Of a DNA stretch of 34,105 bases, positions 7,445 through 14,622 are shown in pieces; the stretch's first letter is position 1, and each line of letters begins with the position of its first letter. This DNA is from a virus: positions 1-34,105 of IMG/VR virus record IMGVR_UViG_3300020312_000002. The stretch is one strand, 5' to 3'. The position numbers and the translations under genes are program-made. The notes beneath the pieces are model-generated. The model did no database searches. It was given only the letters and a program-made list of their open reading frames with translations, and was not told the origin of the DNA.

Positions 7445-8488
7445 ATGGCAGTAACTTCAAGTGGCGTAATAAAATTAATTGGTGATGTTAATAATGAGAT
7501 TAACGGAAATATAACTGATACAGATGTATCATTAACTACATTATCAACTGAGGCTGGGCTTTCTGCACCTCATGGATTACAGGAATTTTATGGCTATTCA
7601 GCTATTGACGCACCTACAGTTACATGCCAAGCGGCTTCAAGTGTTGCTGGAACTAGTATGACCTTAAATGGGAATGTAACAGCTACTGGAGGTGAGAATG
7701 TTAGTCATGGTTTTTATATTGGAACTAACGCAAGTTATGCAAGTAATACCAAAGTAACAGTTGCAACTGGTCAGGGAACTGGTGCTTATACTTATAATGC
7801 TACTTCATTAACTGCTGCTACAACTTATTACATTAATGCATGGGCTTCAAACTCTGGTGGTGAAACTGTTAGTAGTCAAGTTACTCAAATGACTTCATTT
7901 AGTGCTAGTTATGGAATTGCAGATAATAGAAGTAAAATAGAAAAACAAGACCATTTAGGCTATCCAATGTTAAAGACAGAATATTACGACCCTTCTACTA
8001 CAAGTTTCATTGAAATAGATTATTCTGAATCTACAGGACCGATATACTCAACTAGTTATGATAATTATTTTAACAATGTTTCAGGTTATTATGGCATAAA
8101 TGGCTGTAGAGGTAGAAGATATTCTGGTTATGCTTCAGGTGAAAATTGGTATAACATTTGGGACGATACTGCTTCAACTTGTTACCCTAAAATGCATGAA
8201 GCTACTAATACAATTACCAGATATACTGCTGGCTCTACGTTTAACTGGTGGTATGGTGTGCAATTTAACGGTACAAGTGATGACCACAAATTGCATGTAT
8301 ATACTAACACAGCTCCGGGATATGACATGAGTGGCTTCCCAAGTTCATTAAATGCTACTGCTAATGGTGGAGGAACTGCGGCTGTTACTTATTCTTCGCA
8401 AGCCTATCATGTTCACATAACACATACAGCAGCGGCTACTATGACAAGTGGGGGCGCTTATAATTGTTCATTGACAGTTGAATATTAA
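7445..8488 (+). CDS. Probable receptor-binding / tail tip protein with FN3-like domain
   Basis: 347 aa. Residues 1-52 (SGVIKLIGDVNNEIN..., LSAPHGLQEFYGYS) resemble a short phage tail-protein N-terminal module. Residues 53-150 look like a fibronectin type III or similar beta sandwich (TYYINAWASNSGGETVSSQV). The remaining 200 residues are rich in Tyr, Trp, Gly and Thr (WWYGVQFNGTSDDHKLHVY), as in carbohydrate-binding tips. Immediately downstream of the S74 fibre, it is a good candidate host-receptor adhesin. Start follows the leader AATAATAAATC. Confidence 0.6.
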   Translation: MAVTSSGVIKLIGDVNNEINGNITDTDVSLTTLSTEAGLSAPHGLQEFYGYSAIDAPTVTCQAASSVAGTSMTLNGNVTATGGENVSHGFYIGTNASYASNTKVTVATGQGTGAYTYNATSLTAATTYYINAWASNSGGETVSSQVTQMTSFSASYGIADNRSKIEKQDHLGYPMLKTEYYDPSTTSFIEIDYSESTGPIYSTSYDNYFNNVSGYYGINGCRGRRYSGYASGENWYNIWDDTASTCYPKMHEATNTITRYTAGSTFNWWYGVQFNGTSDDHKLHVYTNTAPGYDMSGFPSSLNATANGGGTAAVTYSSQAYHVHITHTAAATMTSGGAYNCSLTVEY

Positions 8489-8508
8489 TAAAATTAAATA
8501 AAAATAAA

Positions 8509-8970
8509 ATGGCTTTAAAAGGAAAATTCACAGATTACAAACATAATTCAGGAAAAACAGAAGATAAAACTGTTACAGTTTCTTATCCTTCTAACCTACC
8601 TGAAAATGACCCTAATTATGATAAAAGAGGAACTTCAGAAGAAGTTACGCAAACCTTTCCTATTTATGAATCTAAAGTTTACAATGATGTATATGTTAAT
8701 ATAAGTCAAGTAACAGTTCATAGGCGTTTTTCTTATGCTTCAGAAGAAGATGCTGAAGCTGATAAAAAGACAAAATACTATGATATTCAATTTACTTATT
8801 GGATTTATGAAAGTGAAGAAAAATCAAAAACAGCAGATGGTAACGATTATATGTTTAGAGAGGTTATAGACCATTATGGTTATGATGGAGACCATAGCAA
8901 GTTATTTGAGTTTGCTTATAACTCCTTAAATAACCTTAAAGGGTTTGAAGAATTAGTAAGTGACGAATAA
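8509..8970 (+). CDS. Unknown protein in the fibre cluster (153 aa)
   Basis: Soluble, acidic and Tyr-rich (FPIYESKVYNDVYVNIS, YYDIQFTYWIYESEEKS), with an acidic C-terminus. No signal peptide or transmembrane segment. It follows the putative adhesin by 20 nt and precedes the lysis-associated membrane genes, so it could be a fibre accessory or assembly factor. No family recognised. Confidence 0.65.
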   Translation: MALKGKFTDYKHNSGKTEDKTVTVSYPSNLPENDPNYDKRGTSEEVTQTFPIYESKVYNDVYVNISQVTVHRRFSYASEEDAEADKKTKYYDIQFTYWIYESEEKSKTADGNDYMFREVIDHYGYDGDHSKLFEFAYNSLNNLKGFEELVSDE

Positions 8971-8976
8971 TAAATA

Positions 8977-9120
8977 ATGGATTTAAGGATTTACATGGCT
9001 TCAGGTTTTGCTTTGCTATTTAGCTTGATGGAAGAGGCTAATGTAATCCTTCAGTTTATTGTTCTGGTTTTAACTATAGTTTATTTATTAATGAATATTA
9101 AAAAAAGAAAAAATGAATAA
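8977..9120 (+). CDS. Small membrane protein (47 aa)
   Basis: MDLRIYMASGFALLFSLMEE followed by a clear hydrophobic segment (VILQFIVLVLTIVYLLM, about 23-39) and a positively charged end IKKRKNE. Either one or two membrane passes are possible (the first at 7-18 is weak). It overlaps the next gene by 8 nt. Its place in a run of three membrane peptides ahead of the endolysin makes a role in lysis plausible but unproved. Confidence 0.7.
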   Translation: MDLRIYMASGFALLFSLMEEANVILQFIVLVLTIVYLLMNIKKRKNE

Positions 9121-9496
9121 TAATCAAGAAGAGAGAAGAGAGTTAAGAGGTTATGTAGGCTCAGGAATTGTGTTTTTATTTGTAATCCTTCTTTTAATAT
9201 TCCTTTCATATATAGAAATTCCTCAAACCAATAATGACACTTTTAAGTTAATCGTAGGAGCTTTAGTTGCAACTATTGGAGCTTCTGTTTTTGTGTTTAT
9301 TGGAAAAGATGACACTCAACTTATAGAATTAAAAAGAAAAAATGATGCTTTAGAAAGTAAAGTAGAGCAGCTAGTTGACCAAAAAGACCAACTAGAAAGA
9401 CTTATAATAAAAATTCAAGACGACCTTATTGACCGAATGTTTTTAAAAAAAGCTCTTGAGTTTGACGATAAAAAAAACAAACAAACAAAATTATGA
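9113..9496 (+). CDS. Two-TM protein with coiled coil, possible holin/spanin partner
   Basis: 127 aa. Two hydrophobic segments (GSGIVFLFVILLLIFLSYI about 17-35; FKLIVGALVATIGASVFVFIG about 44-64) are followed by a cytoplasm-type coiled coil (IELKRKNDALESKVEQLVDQ). The next gene overlaps by 4 nt (ATGA). The layout suggests a membrane protein working with the endolysin and with the 3-TM-type protein at 10116. Bacteroidota phages commonly carry such an uncharacterised protein in the lysis region. Confidence 0.65.
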   Translation: MNNNQEERRELRGYVGSGIVFLFVILLLIFLSYIEIPQTNNDTFKLIVGALVATIGASVFVFIGKDDTQLIELKRKNDALESKVEQLVDQKDQLERLIIKIQDDLIDRMFLKKALEFDDKKNKQTKL

Positions 9497-9621
9497 AAAA
9501 GCAAATAGATAATATTAAACAAAAGTATTTAGGACTCTGGGAAACTAACAAGCCAGCTATGATTATGATACATGGTTTTATAGGGCTAGTAATAATTTTC
9601 AATATCCTGACTGCTTTCTAA
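9493..9621 (+). CDS. Small single-TM protein (42 aa)
   Basis: The ATG overlaps the previous TGA (ATGA). The N-terminal half is charged (MKKQIDNIKQKY) and the C-terminal half is hydrophobic (MIMIHGFIGLVIIFNILTAF), giving one predicted transmembrane segment that ends the protein. Very short; supported by coupling, composition and the otherwise unexplained gap before the endolysin. Function unknown; lysis-associated by position. Confidence 0.6.
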   Translation: MKKQIDNIKQKYLGLWETNKPAMIMIHGFIGLVIIFNILTAF

Positions 9622-9630
9622 TTTTTTATA

Positions 9631-10119
9631 ATGGAAAAAATAAGTGAGCATATAACACTTAGAGAGGCAACTAAATCAAATACTGCATTAAGACTTAACA
9701 TAAATAACATTCCAAATGATTATCAAACTGGTAATATGGTGGCTATTGCTGTCAACCTTTTCGAGCCTCTTAGAAAATGGGTCGGCGGTCCTATAAGGAT
9801 TAACTCATTTTTTAGGTCAGAAAAATTAAATGAAGCTATTGGGGGTTCTTATAAGATAGTAAATGGCAAGAAAATTCAGTCAAGCCAGCACTGTCAAGGT
9901 AGAGCTATGGATATAGACGACAATTTTGGTCATAAGACTAATGCTGAGATGTTTAATTATATAAGACAAAACCTTAACTACGACCAAATGATTTGGGAGT
10001 TTGGAGATGATGCAAACCCTGACTGGGTGCATATTAGTTATGTATCAAAAGACCAGAATAGAGGGCGTTGTCTTAGAGCTGAAAGAATAGATGGTAAAAC
10101 TCAATACAGGGAAATATGA
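9631..10119 (+). CDS. Endolysin, M15-family peptidase
   Basis: 162 aa, a single catalytic domain. SSQHCQGRAMDID (84-96) supplies His87 and Asp94, and DWVHIS (131-136) supplies His134. These are the three zinc ligands of M15 D-Ala-D-Ala carboxypeptidase-type enzymes, and NSFFRSEKLN precedes them as in M15_3 members. It is expected to cut peptidoglycan stem peptides at lysis. No signal peptide is seen, so release depends on a holin. The final ATGA overlap couples it to the holin-like gene at 10116. Confidence 0.9.
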   Translation: MEKISEHITLREATKSNTALRLNINNIPNDYQTGNMVAIAVNLFEPLRKWVGGPIRINSFFRSEKLNEAIGGSYKIVNGKKIQSSQHCQGRAMDIDDNFGHKTNAEMFNYIRQNLNYDQMIWEFGDDANPDWVHISYVSKDQNRGRCLRAERIDGKTQYREI

Positions 10120-10523
10120 AAAAGAAATTTAACCAAACTGCAGTAGGAAAATTCTTATTAAACAAAATCCCCTCAGTTGTTTCATCCATAGCCAAAGATA
10201 CTCCAGTAGGTTCTGTTATAGAAGCTATAATAGGAGGCTCAGATATGTCTGAAGAGGACAAACAAATAGCATTAGAAAAATTAAGGATTGAGAGAGCTGA
10301 GATTGATGGTGTAACTAAAAGGTGGGTGGCAGACTCCAAATCAGGTTTTTTAGCGCAGAATGTGAGACCTCTAGTGTTAATATTTTTCTCAGTAAGCTAT
10401 GTAGTAGGCTGGTATTTAAACTATCCCTTAGACTCAATTACAGGGCTTCTGACAATAGTAATTGGAGGGTACTTTGGGAGTCGTGGAGTTGAGAAAGTGT
10501 TTGGGAATAAGATGCATCAATAA
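10116..10523 (+). CDS. Holin-like membrane protein (3TM_holin-type)
   Basis: 135 aa. The N-terminal half is amphipathic and charged (LRIERAEIDGVTKRW). The C-terminal half has RPLVLIFFSVSYVVGWYL, a short second hydrophobic stretch LDSITGLLTIVIGGYF, and GSRGVEKVFG. The RPLVL... and GYFGSRG(V/L)EK pattern is typical of the GTA/phage 3TM holin family, whose members form membrane lesions that release the endolysin. Direct coupling to the endolysin gene supports this. Confidence 0.75.
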   Translation: MKKKFNQTAVGKFLLNKIPSVVSSIAKDTPVGSVIEAIIGGSDMSEEDKQIALEKLRIERAEIDGVTKRWVADSKSGFLAQNVRPLVLIFFSVSYVVGWYLNYPLDSITGLLTIVIGGYFGSRGVEKVFGNKMHQ

Positions 10524-10651
10524 TGGCTAGAAAAATTATAACAAATTATGTTAAACCAAAACCAAAAAAACGCAAAGGTATCCACTCTAAAAATGCTAGT
10601 AAAGGACAGACTGGATATAAAAAGCCCTACAGAGGGCAAGGTAGAATTTAA
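10523..10651 (+). CDS. Small highly basic protein (42 aa)
   Basis: The ATG shares its A with the TAA of the holin gene. The protein MARKIITNYVKPKPKKRKG... contains many Lys/Arg and ends in YKKPYRGQGRI. Short proteins with a KPKKRKG-HSK core followed by an RGQGR tail recur in Bacteroidota phages. Strong charge suggests nucleic-acid binding or packaging with DNA, but no function is established. Confidence 0.7.
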   Translation: MARKIITNYVKPKPKKRKGIHSKNASKGQTGYKKPYRGQGRI

Positions 10652-10659
10652 TACATTTT

Positions 10660-11376
10660 ATGGCATATCAAGAAAGACCTAGACTTTCAGGAAATAAATT
10701 AGCAGCTTATAATCGTCTTACTAGAGATGAATTAAGAATATTAATAATAGGTGATTTACATGAGCCTTTTACGCATCCAGATTATTTAGATTTTTGCAAA
10801 CAAACTTATGCTAATCATAATTGCAATAAGGTCATATATATCGGCGATATAATCGACTCACATGGGTGGAGCTACCATGAGCATGATCCAGATGGAATGG
10901 GTGCAGGAGACGAGCTTAATTTAGCAATTAGAAAAGTAGCTAAATGGTATGAGGCTTTTCCAGAAGCTGATGTAACAATAGGCAACCATGATAGGCTTGC
11001 TTCACGCAAGATGTATAGTGCTGGAGTTCCTCAAAAATTCTTAAGAAGTTATAATGAGATATTAAACACTCCTAAATGGAACTGGGTTGAGTCTATAGAG
11101 TATGATAATGTACTATATGAGCATGGAGAGGGTTCTAAGCCTTTTATGAAAGCTAGAAATAATATGCTATCCTCTGTCTGTGGACACCATCATACTGACT
11201 GTGGAGTTATGTGGTATGTAGGTAAAAAGTTTAAGGTGTTTGGAATGGCTGTAGGTTGTGGGATTGACATTAAAAGCTATGCTGCTGCTTATGCTAAGAA
11301 TTTTAAAAGACAAGCTTTAGGGTGTGGAGTTGTTATAGGTGGACATACTGCTATTAATTGCCTCATGGACTTGTAA
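10660..11376 (+). CDS. Calcineurin-like metallophosphoesterase
   Basis: 238 aa. All blocks of the calcineurin-like phosphoesterase fold are visible: GDLHEPF (31-37), YIGDIIDSHGW (60-70), IGNHD (107-111), YEHG (153-156) and GHHH (175-178), giving the Asp/His/Asn ligands of a two-metal centre. The substrate could be nucleic acid or a small phosphodiester; sequence does not decide. Phage copies are common near the late or lysogeny boundary. It is the last gene before the integrase and attP region, so it may be either a late gene or a lysogenic-conversion (moron-like) gene. Confidence 0.85.
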   Translation: MAYQERPRLSGNKLAAYNRLTRDELRILIIGDLHEPFTHPDYLDFCKQTYANHNCNKVIYIGDIIDSHGWSYHEHDPDGMGAGDELNLAIRKVAKWYEAFPEADVTIGNHDRLASRKMYSAGVPQKFLRSYNEILNTPKWNWVESIEYDNVLYEHGEGSKPFMKARNNMLSSVCGHHHTDCGVMWYVGKKFKVFGMAVGCGIDIKSYAAAYAKNFKRQALGCGVVIGGHTAINCLMDL

Positions 11377-11391
11377 AGTTTTTAATAAAAT

Positions 11392-11413
11392 GGACACTAA
11401 AACAGACACCAAA
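11392..11413 (+). repeat. attP arm-site pair, left copy
   Basis: Two GACACYAAA units (11393-11401 with T, 11405-11413 with C) spaced 12 bp apart. The 22-bp block matches 11589-11610 at 21 of 22 positions. Tandem pairs of this kind on both sides of a core are the usual form of tyrosine-integrase arm-binding sites. Confidence 0.65.
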
Positions 11414-11454
11414 AAAACAAATCCCTACTATTTATAGGGTTTAACAAGTATAGT

Positions 11455-11476
11455 TGCAGAGAGGAAGGGACTTTAA
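11455..11476 (-). other. Candidate att core (tRNA 3'-end-like)
   Basis: The reverse complement contains AAGTCCCTTCCTCTCTGCA, which fits the end of a T-loop, a T-stem 3' strand CCCTT and an acceptor 3' strand CCTCTCT with discriminator G. tRNA-Ser genes of flavobacteria often end this way, so the host target may be a tRNA-Ser gene. There is no full tRNA here (no matching 5' half), as expected for attP. Confidence 0.45.
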
Positions 11477-11555
11477 CACCTTATTTGTATATAAACACAA
11501 ACAATCACAAACCCCTTATTTCACTTTACTTTACACTTCTTTTTATCTCTTTGTG

Positions 11556-11563
11556 TATATTTG
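11556..11563 (+). promoter_or_regulatory. Possible -7 element of the integrase promoter
   Basis: TATATTTG is an exact match to the Bacteroidota -7 consensus TAnnTTTG and lies 47 nt before the integrase ATG. No TTG element is found at 17-23 nt upstream, so it would be a weak promoter or need an activator. Confidence 0.3.
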
Positions 11564-11588
11564 TGATTATTATTATTTACTTTTATAC

Positions 11589-11610
11589 GGACACCAAAAC
11601 AGACACCAAA
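11589..11610 (+). repeat. attP arm-site pair, right copy
   Basis: Two GACACCAAA units at 11590-11598 and 11602-11610, again 12 bp apart, with one mismatch to the left copy. The second unit ends on the A of the integrase start codon, so integrase bound here could repress its own translation start region or promoter. Confidence 0.65.
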
Positions 11611-12773
11611 TGAGTTTTTTGCTACATGGTAAGTATAATTACATCTTTTTTGTTTATCATATAAATAGTAAAAAATATAGATACAGCACAAATATAAAAA
11701 TAAATAGAATAGACTGGGACACAAAAACTCAAAGACCTAAAAAAAAGAAAGCCTTTAATAAAATAACAGATACTTTAAATGAATATCAAAGGGCTTATAA
11801 TATGTTAAAAGAAGAGTATGGTCAAATATTAACAAATAAAATAGTAAGAAGAGAGTTTGACAAGTATTTTAAAAATATAAAACCTACTTCAGTAGAAACT
11901 GTCTCAGATTGTTTTGAGAGGTTTATGCAAGAAAAAAAAATAACTGATATTTTAAACAGACAAAGTTTAGTTAAGTATAAAAATATATTAGACAAAGTAT
12001 TATTATATAAAAAAGACCTAACTTCTTTTGAAGAATTTAACTCAGATTTTTTTATAGGGTTTATTGCTTATTTAAGAAACACTCATAAGCTCTCAGATAA
12101 CACTTTACATAGACAATTAGGAATTCTTAAGACTTTTTTAAATTGGGCTGTTAAAAGAGGTTATACTGATAATTTAGAATATAAAGAGCATAACATAAAA
12201 GAGAGAGAAACGTCTCATGTAGCTTTAACAGAGGATGAGTTAAAAATTATAGAAGAGTTAGAACTTCCAGAAAAGCTGTCTTATTATAGAGATATATTTT
12301 TAATTGGTATTTATTCTGGTCAAAGGTTTTCAGATTACAGTCAATTTTCAAAAGCTCATTTAAAAGGGGATCATTTAGAAATAAGACAAAAAAAGACTAC
12401 TCATATATGTTATGTCCCTTTACATCCTAAACTTAAAACCCTTTTAGAAAAATATGACTATAAATATGGTAAAATAAGCTCTCAAAAATTTAATAAGAAT
12501 ATTCAAAAGATTTGTAAAATAGCTGGTATTGATGATCTTATAATTAAAGATAAGTTTTATGGAAGCAATAAAGTCTCTGAAACTACTCCTAAATGGAAAA
12601 GAGTTGGTAGTCATACTTGTAGAAGAACATTTATAACTCTATCTCACCAAAGAGGGATGACTCATAATGATATAATGAGAGTTACTGGAATAAAAGAACC
12701 AAAGACTCTACAGAATTATATTAAAAATGATGATGAGAATTTAAAAAACTCAGTTAATAAAATCTGGGGTTAA
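11610..12773 (+). CDS. int: Tyrosine integrase
   Basis: 387 aa from ATG 11610. Residues 8-30 form the small N-terminal beta arm-binding domain, 90-190 the SAM-like core-binding domain (FIAYLRNTHKLSDNTLHRQLGILKTFLNWA), and 205-387 the catalytic domain. Catalytic residues are Arg239 (GIYSGQRFSDYS), Lys near 261 (RQKKTTH), His335 and Arg338 (SHTCRRTF) and the nucleophile Tyr370 (QNYI). The second His/Trp position is Ile361. An upstream in-frame start at 11454 would run through the arm-site repeat and the tRNA-like core, so I reject it. It integrates and, with an excisionase, excises the phage. It is convergent with the repressor gene, the two stops sharing TTAA. Confidence 0.9.
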   Translation: MSFLLHGKYNYIFFVYHINSKKYRYSTNIKINRIDWDTKTQRPKKKKAFNKITDTLNEYQRAYNMLKEEYGQILTNKIVRREFDKYFKNIKPTSVETVSDCFERFMQEKKITDILNRQSLVKYKNILDKVLLYKKDLTSFEEFNSDFFIGFIAYLRNTHKLSDNTLHRQLGILKTFLNWAVKRGYTDNLEYKEHNIKERETSHVALTEDELKIIEELELPEKLSYYRDIFLIGIYSGQRFSDYSQFSKAHLKGDHLEIRQKKTTHICYVPLHPKLKTLLEKYDYKYGKISSQKFNKNIQKICKIAGIDDLIIKDKFYGSNKVSETTPKWKRVGSHTCRRTFITLSHQRGMTHNDIMRVTGIKEPKTLQNYIKNDDENLKNSVNKIWG

Positions 12774-13639
12774 TTCTTTTTAACCTTAGTATAAGTGCCT
12801 AGCCCTTTTTGTTCTAGTAATTGTTTAAATAATTTCTCTACATTAACAAGAGTTATCTCTTTAGCTTTCTTATCTCTCTCTTTAGCATAACCTTCAAGAC
12901 CTCTGCCAAATGCTTTTAAAGCCCTTTTATTTTCATCTAAAGCCCTTTGACCAAGATTTAAAGCTTTGTTAGATTGCTCATGTACAGCTTTTATCATTGC
13001 TACACCTTCTATTTTAGTCTGTTCTATTGACTCAACTAAAGCCATACCAGCCTTAAGGCTTTCATCTGCTCTAGCATCTGCTGCTTTTTGAGATTTAACT
13101 ATAGTGTCCATCATTTTTTGAAAATCTTTTATTGCCTGTAGGTTTTGCTCTTCTTGATTGGCGATAAAATTATTGACTCTAGTATTCATGTTATTAATAG
13201 CTGTATCTATTTTTAAATTAACAGAAGCAATTATATCTACATTTAAATCCATTTTTTTATCTAGGTTATTCATAGACTCTTTAATGACATTGTTTAATTC
13301 ATTTAAAGAATAATCATGCATCTCTAGTTTAGCATTGATTTGACTATTCCTAGCATTATTTGAAAGATCAGCAGATTTTTGACTTTGCATACTCTTACTC
13401 CCTGTTACATACATCTCTCCTGATCCCAAAATTACCCAGTCATAACTAAGCTGAGGGAATCTATTTATAATAGCTTTTAATAATTTGTCTGTAGGTTGCT
13501 GACCTTTATTTAACACATTATGTATAGCATTAAATGAGGCTAAACCACACTGTCTGGCGAACTCTCTGAGAGGCATTCCTGTTTCATCTATAAATTCTTT
13601 TAGTCGCTTACCCTGTGGTTTTATTGTGTTTTCATCCAT
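12770..13639 (-). CDS. HTH repressor with long coiled-coil C-terminus (CI-like)
   Basis: 289 aa on the - strand. Residues 10-75 are an XRE-type HTH (MPLREFARQCGLASFNAIHNVLNKGQ), continuing into TDKLLKAIINRFPQLSYDWVILGSGEMY, the usual N-terminal domain of Bacteroidota phage repressors. Instead of an S24/LexA peptidase domain, residues 100-270 are helical, Ala/Lys/Glu-rich and predicted coiled coil, so SOS self-cleavage is not expected. Divergent from the early operon, with operator-like dyads between them, it is the probable lysogeny repressor. How it is inactivated is unknown; a partner or oligomerisation switch is possible. Confidence 0.8.
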   Translation of the reverse strand: MDENTIKPQGKRLKEFIDETGMPLREFARQCGLASFNAIHNVLNKGQQPTDKLLKAIINRFPQLSYDWVILGSGEMYVTGSKSMQSQKSADLSNNARNSQINAKLEMHDYSLNELNNVIKESMNNLDKKMDLNVDIIASVNLKIDTAINNMNTRVNNFIANQEEQNLQAIKDFQKMMDTIVKSQKAADARADESLKAGMALVESIEQTKIEGVAMIKAVHEQSNKALNLGQRALDENKRALKAFGRGLEGYAKERDKKAKEITLVNVEKLFKQLLEQKGLGTYTKVKKN

Positions 13640-13664
13640 TGTGTCGATTTTTATGTGTTTTTAT

Positions 13665-13695
13665 TTGGTTATATGTCAATTTAGTGTTATATTTG
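13665..13695 (+). promoter_or_regulatory. Early promoter PR (TTG-N20-TATATTTG)
   Basis: TTG at 13665-13667, a 20-nt spacer, and TATATTTG at 13688-13695 fit the Bacteroidota sigma-A consensus TTG-N17-23-TAnnTTTG exactly. It reads right, into the early genes that start at 13784, with a leader of about 80 nt. The -7 element overlaps the dyad ATTTG-TAT-CAAAT at 13691-13703, so repressor binding would block it. Confidence 0.75.
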
Positions 13696-13744
13696 TATCA
13701 AATACATAAATATGATATGTATTATGTGTCAAAAAAGTACACAT
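13691..13744. promoter_or_regulatory. Operator cluster between repressor and early genes
   Basis: Three dyads lie in 54 bp: ATTTG-TAT-CAAAT (13691-13703), AATACAT-N9-ATGTATT (13701-13723) and ATGTGT-N9-ACACAT (13724-13744). The last two share half-sites of the form ATGTRT and the same 9-bp gap, so they are likely bound by the same protein. They cover the -7 of PR and the body of the opposing repressor promoter. I infer repressor or Cro-like binding; which gene encodes a Cro is not clear. Confidence 0.6.
13699..13732 (-). promoter_or_regulatory. Possible repressor promoter PRM
   Basis: On the - strand TTG (complement of 13730-13732), a 23-nt spacer and TGTATTTG (complement of 13699-13706) match the TTG/TAnnTTTG consensus with one mismatch. 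It faces PR, and the two -7 elements nearly touch, giving overlapping face-to-face promoters. The leader to the repressor ATG would be about 50 nt. Confidence 0.45.
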
Positions 13745-13783
13745 TGAAAGGAGTACTAAATTGGTATAATTAAGATAGCAAAT

Positions 13784-14110
13784 ATGTTACAACCAGAAAC
13801 AAAACAAATACTAAAAGAACTAAAAGATATTAACATAGAATTAAGTGTGAAAAGGTCGATTATTCATGGAAAAGTTCAGACCATGTTAATAAAAGAGCAA
13901 GTTTGCAACCTAAAAAACTACACTGTTATATTATCTGGTCATATAAAAATATACAGAGATTATGATAATACAGCTTGTTTTGAATGTGAAAATCAAGTGA
14001 CAAAATTGTTCTTTGGAGTTTATAAGAATAAAAAATGTATTAAACATGTATCATTAAAAGATCATTTAGAGATACAGAGGGCTATTGAAGACAAAATTAA
14101 AATTATATAA
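13784..14110 (+). CDS. First early gene, unknown (108 aa)
   Basis: The N-terminal 25 residues are helical and charged (TKQILKELKDINIELSVKRS), followed by beta-rich segments with three cysteines (VCNLKNYTVILSGHIKIY, ACFECENQ). No family recognised. As the first gene after PR it may be a Cro-like or anti-repressor protein by position, but I see no HTH. Start ATG 13784 has no close SD; a GAAAGGAG sequence at 13746 is too far upstream. Confidence 0.6.
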   Translation: MLQPETKQILKELKDINIELSVKRSIIHGKVQTMLIKEQVCNLKNYTVILSGHIKIYRDYDNTACFECENQVTKLFFGVYKNKKCIKHVSLKDHLEIQRAIEDKIKII

Positions 14111-14112
14111 AA

Positions 14113-14421
14113 ATGAAAGAAAACTTTACAATAGATAGAAACACAAAGTTTAAGGACTTTGAAAAGGCTTTAAAAGACATGAGTGACCAGCTTAAAAAAT
14201 TTAAACAAGCTAGTGATATTAAAGTAAAAGACCCAGTTTATTTAAAGCCACTTCCAGAATTAATTACTAGGACTGAAGCTGGTAGGCATTGTGGAAAGCA
14301 CATACAAACCATTAATAAGGATATTAAATATGGTAGAATAAAAGAACATATAAGAGGTGATAGAAGCTATGTAGATAAAAATGAGCTTGAAGCCTTTTAT
14401 GGAATTAAACAATCTAAATAA
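14113..14421 (+). CDS. Excisionase-like HTH DNA-binding protein
   Basis: 102 aa. The N-terminal 40 residues form a charged helix (FKDFEKALKDMSDQLKKF). Residues 50-98 (LPELITRTEAGRHCGKHIQTINKDIKYGRIKEHIRG, YVDKNELEAFY) match the MerR/excisionase-type winged HTH seen in Bacteroidota phages and mobile elements. Its position in the early operon next to the integrase module fits a recombination directionality factor (Xis). It could equally be a Cro-type regulator. Confidence 0.65.
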   Translation: MKENFTIDRNTKFKDFEKALKDMSDQLKKFKQASDIKVKDPVYLKPLPELITRTEAGRHCGKHIQTINKDIKYGRIKEHIRGDRSYVDKNELEAFYGIKQSK

Positions 14422-14427
14422 ATAATT

Positions 14428-14622
14428 ATGATACTAGAAATAATAAACTCAGACAATAAAAGATCAGTTTCAAATTACACTGATATTAAAGTAAAAAAAA
14501 TGTTCATTGAATTCAATGGATATACTATTTACATAGATGACTCCACTGGAAAGATGATAGTGGAAAAATATCCTTCTACAGTAGGAAACTATGGTAAAAC
14601 AAACAAAGGACCGACTTGGTAA
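14428..14622 (+). CDS. Unknown small protein (64 aa)
   Basis: Beta-rich (MFIEFNGYTIYIDDSTGKMIVEKY) with a flexible C-terminus ending KTNKGPTW. It starts 6 nt after the excisionase-like gene, and its TAA shares an A with the next ATG (TAATG). No family recognised; kept because of tight coupling and normal composition. Confidence 0.6.
   Translation: MILEIINSDNKRSVSNYTDIKVKKMFIEFNGYTIYIDDSTGKMIVEKYPSTVGNYGKTNKGPTW

Larger units (their letters stand above)
11377..11609 (+). other. Candidate attP region upstream of the integrase
   Basis: This 233-bp gap has no convincing gene. It holds two near-identical 22-bp elements (11392-11413 and 11589-11610), each made of two GACACYAAA units 12 bp apart, flanking a segment at 11455-11476 whose complement reads like the T-loop and acceptor end of a tRNA (AAGTCCCTTCCTCTCTGCA). 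A small CCCTA/TAGGG inverted repeat lies at 11423-11439. Together with the adjacent integrase gene this matches an attP: core flanked by arm-type integrase sites. Inference; not tested. Confidence 0.6.

Noticed and set aside
11454-11609. Upstream in-frame extension of the integrase by 52 codons
   Set aside because: It would make the tRNA-like core and the arm-site repeat coding. Its translation is Tyr/Leu low-complexity, and the integrase domain begins right after ATG 11610.
13746-13753. GAAAGGAG as a Shine-Dalgarno for a missed gene
   Set aside because: No ATG, GTG or TTG at a suitable distance opens a frame of useful length (TTG GTA TAA stops at once).
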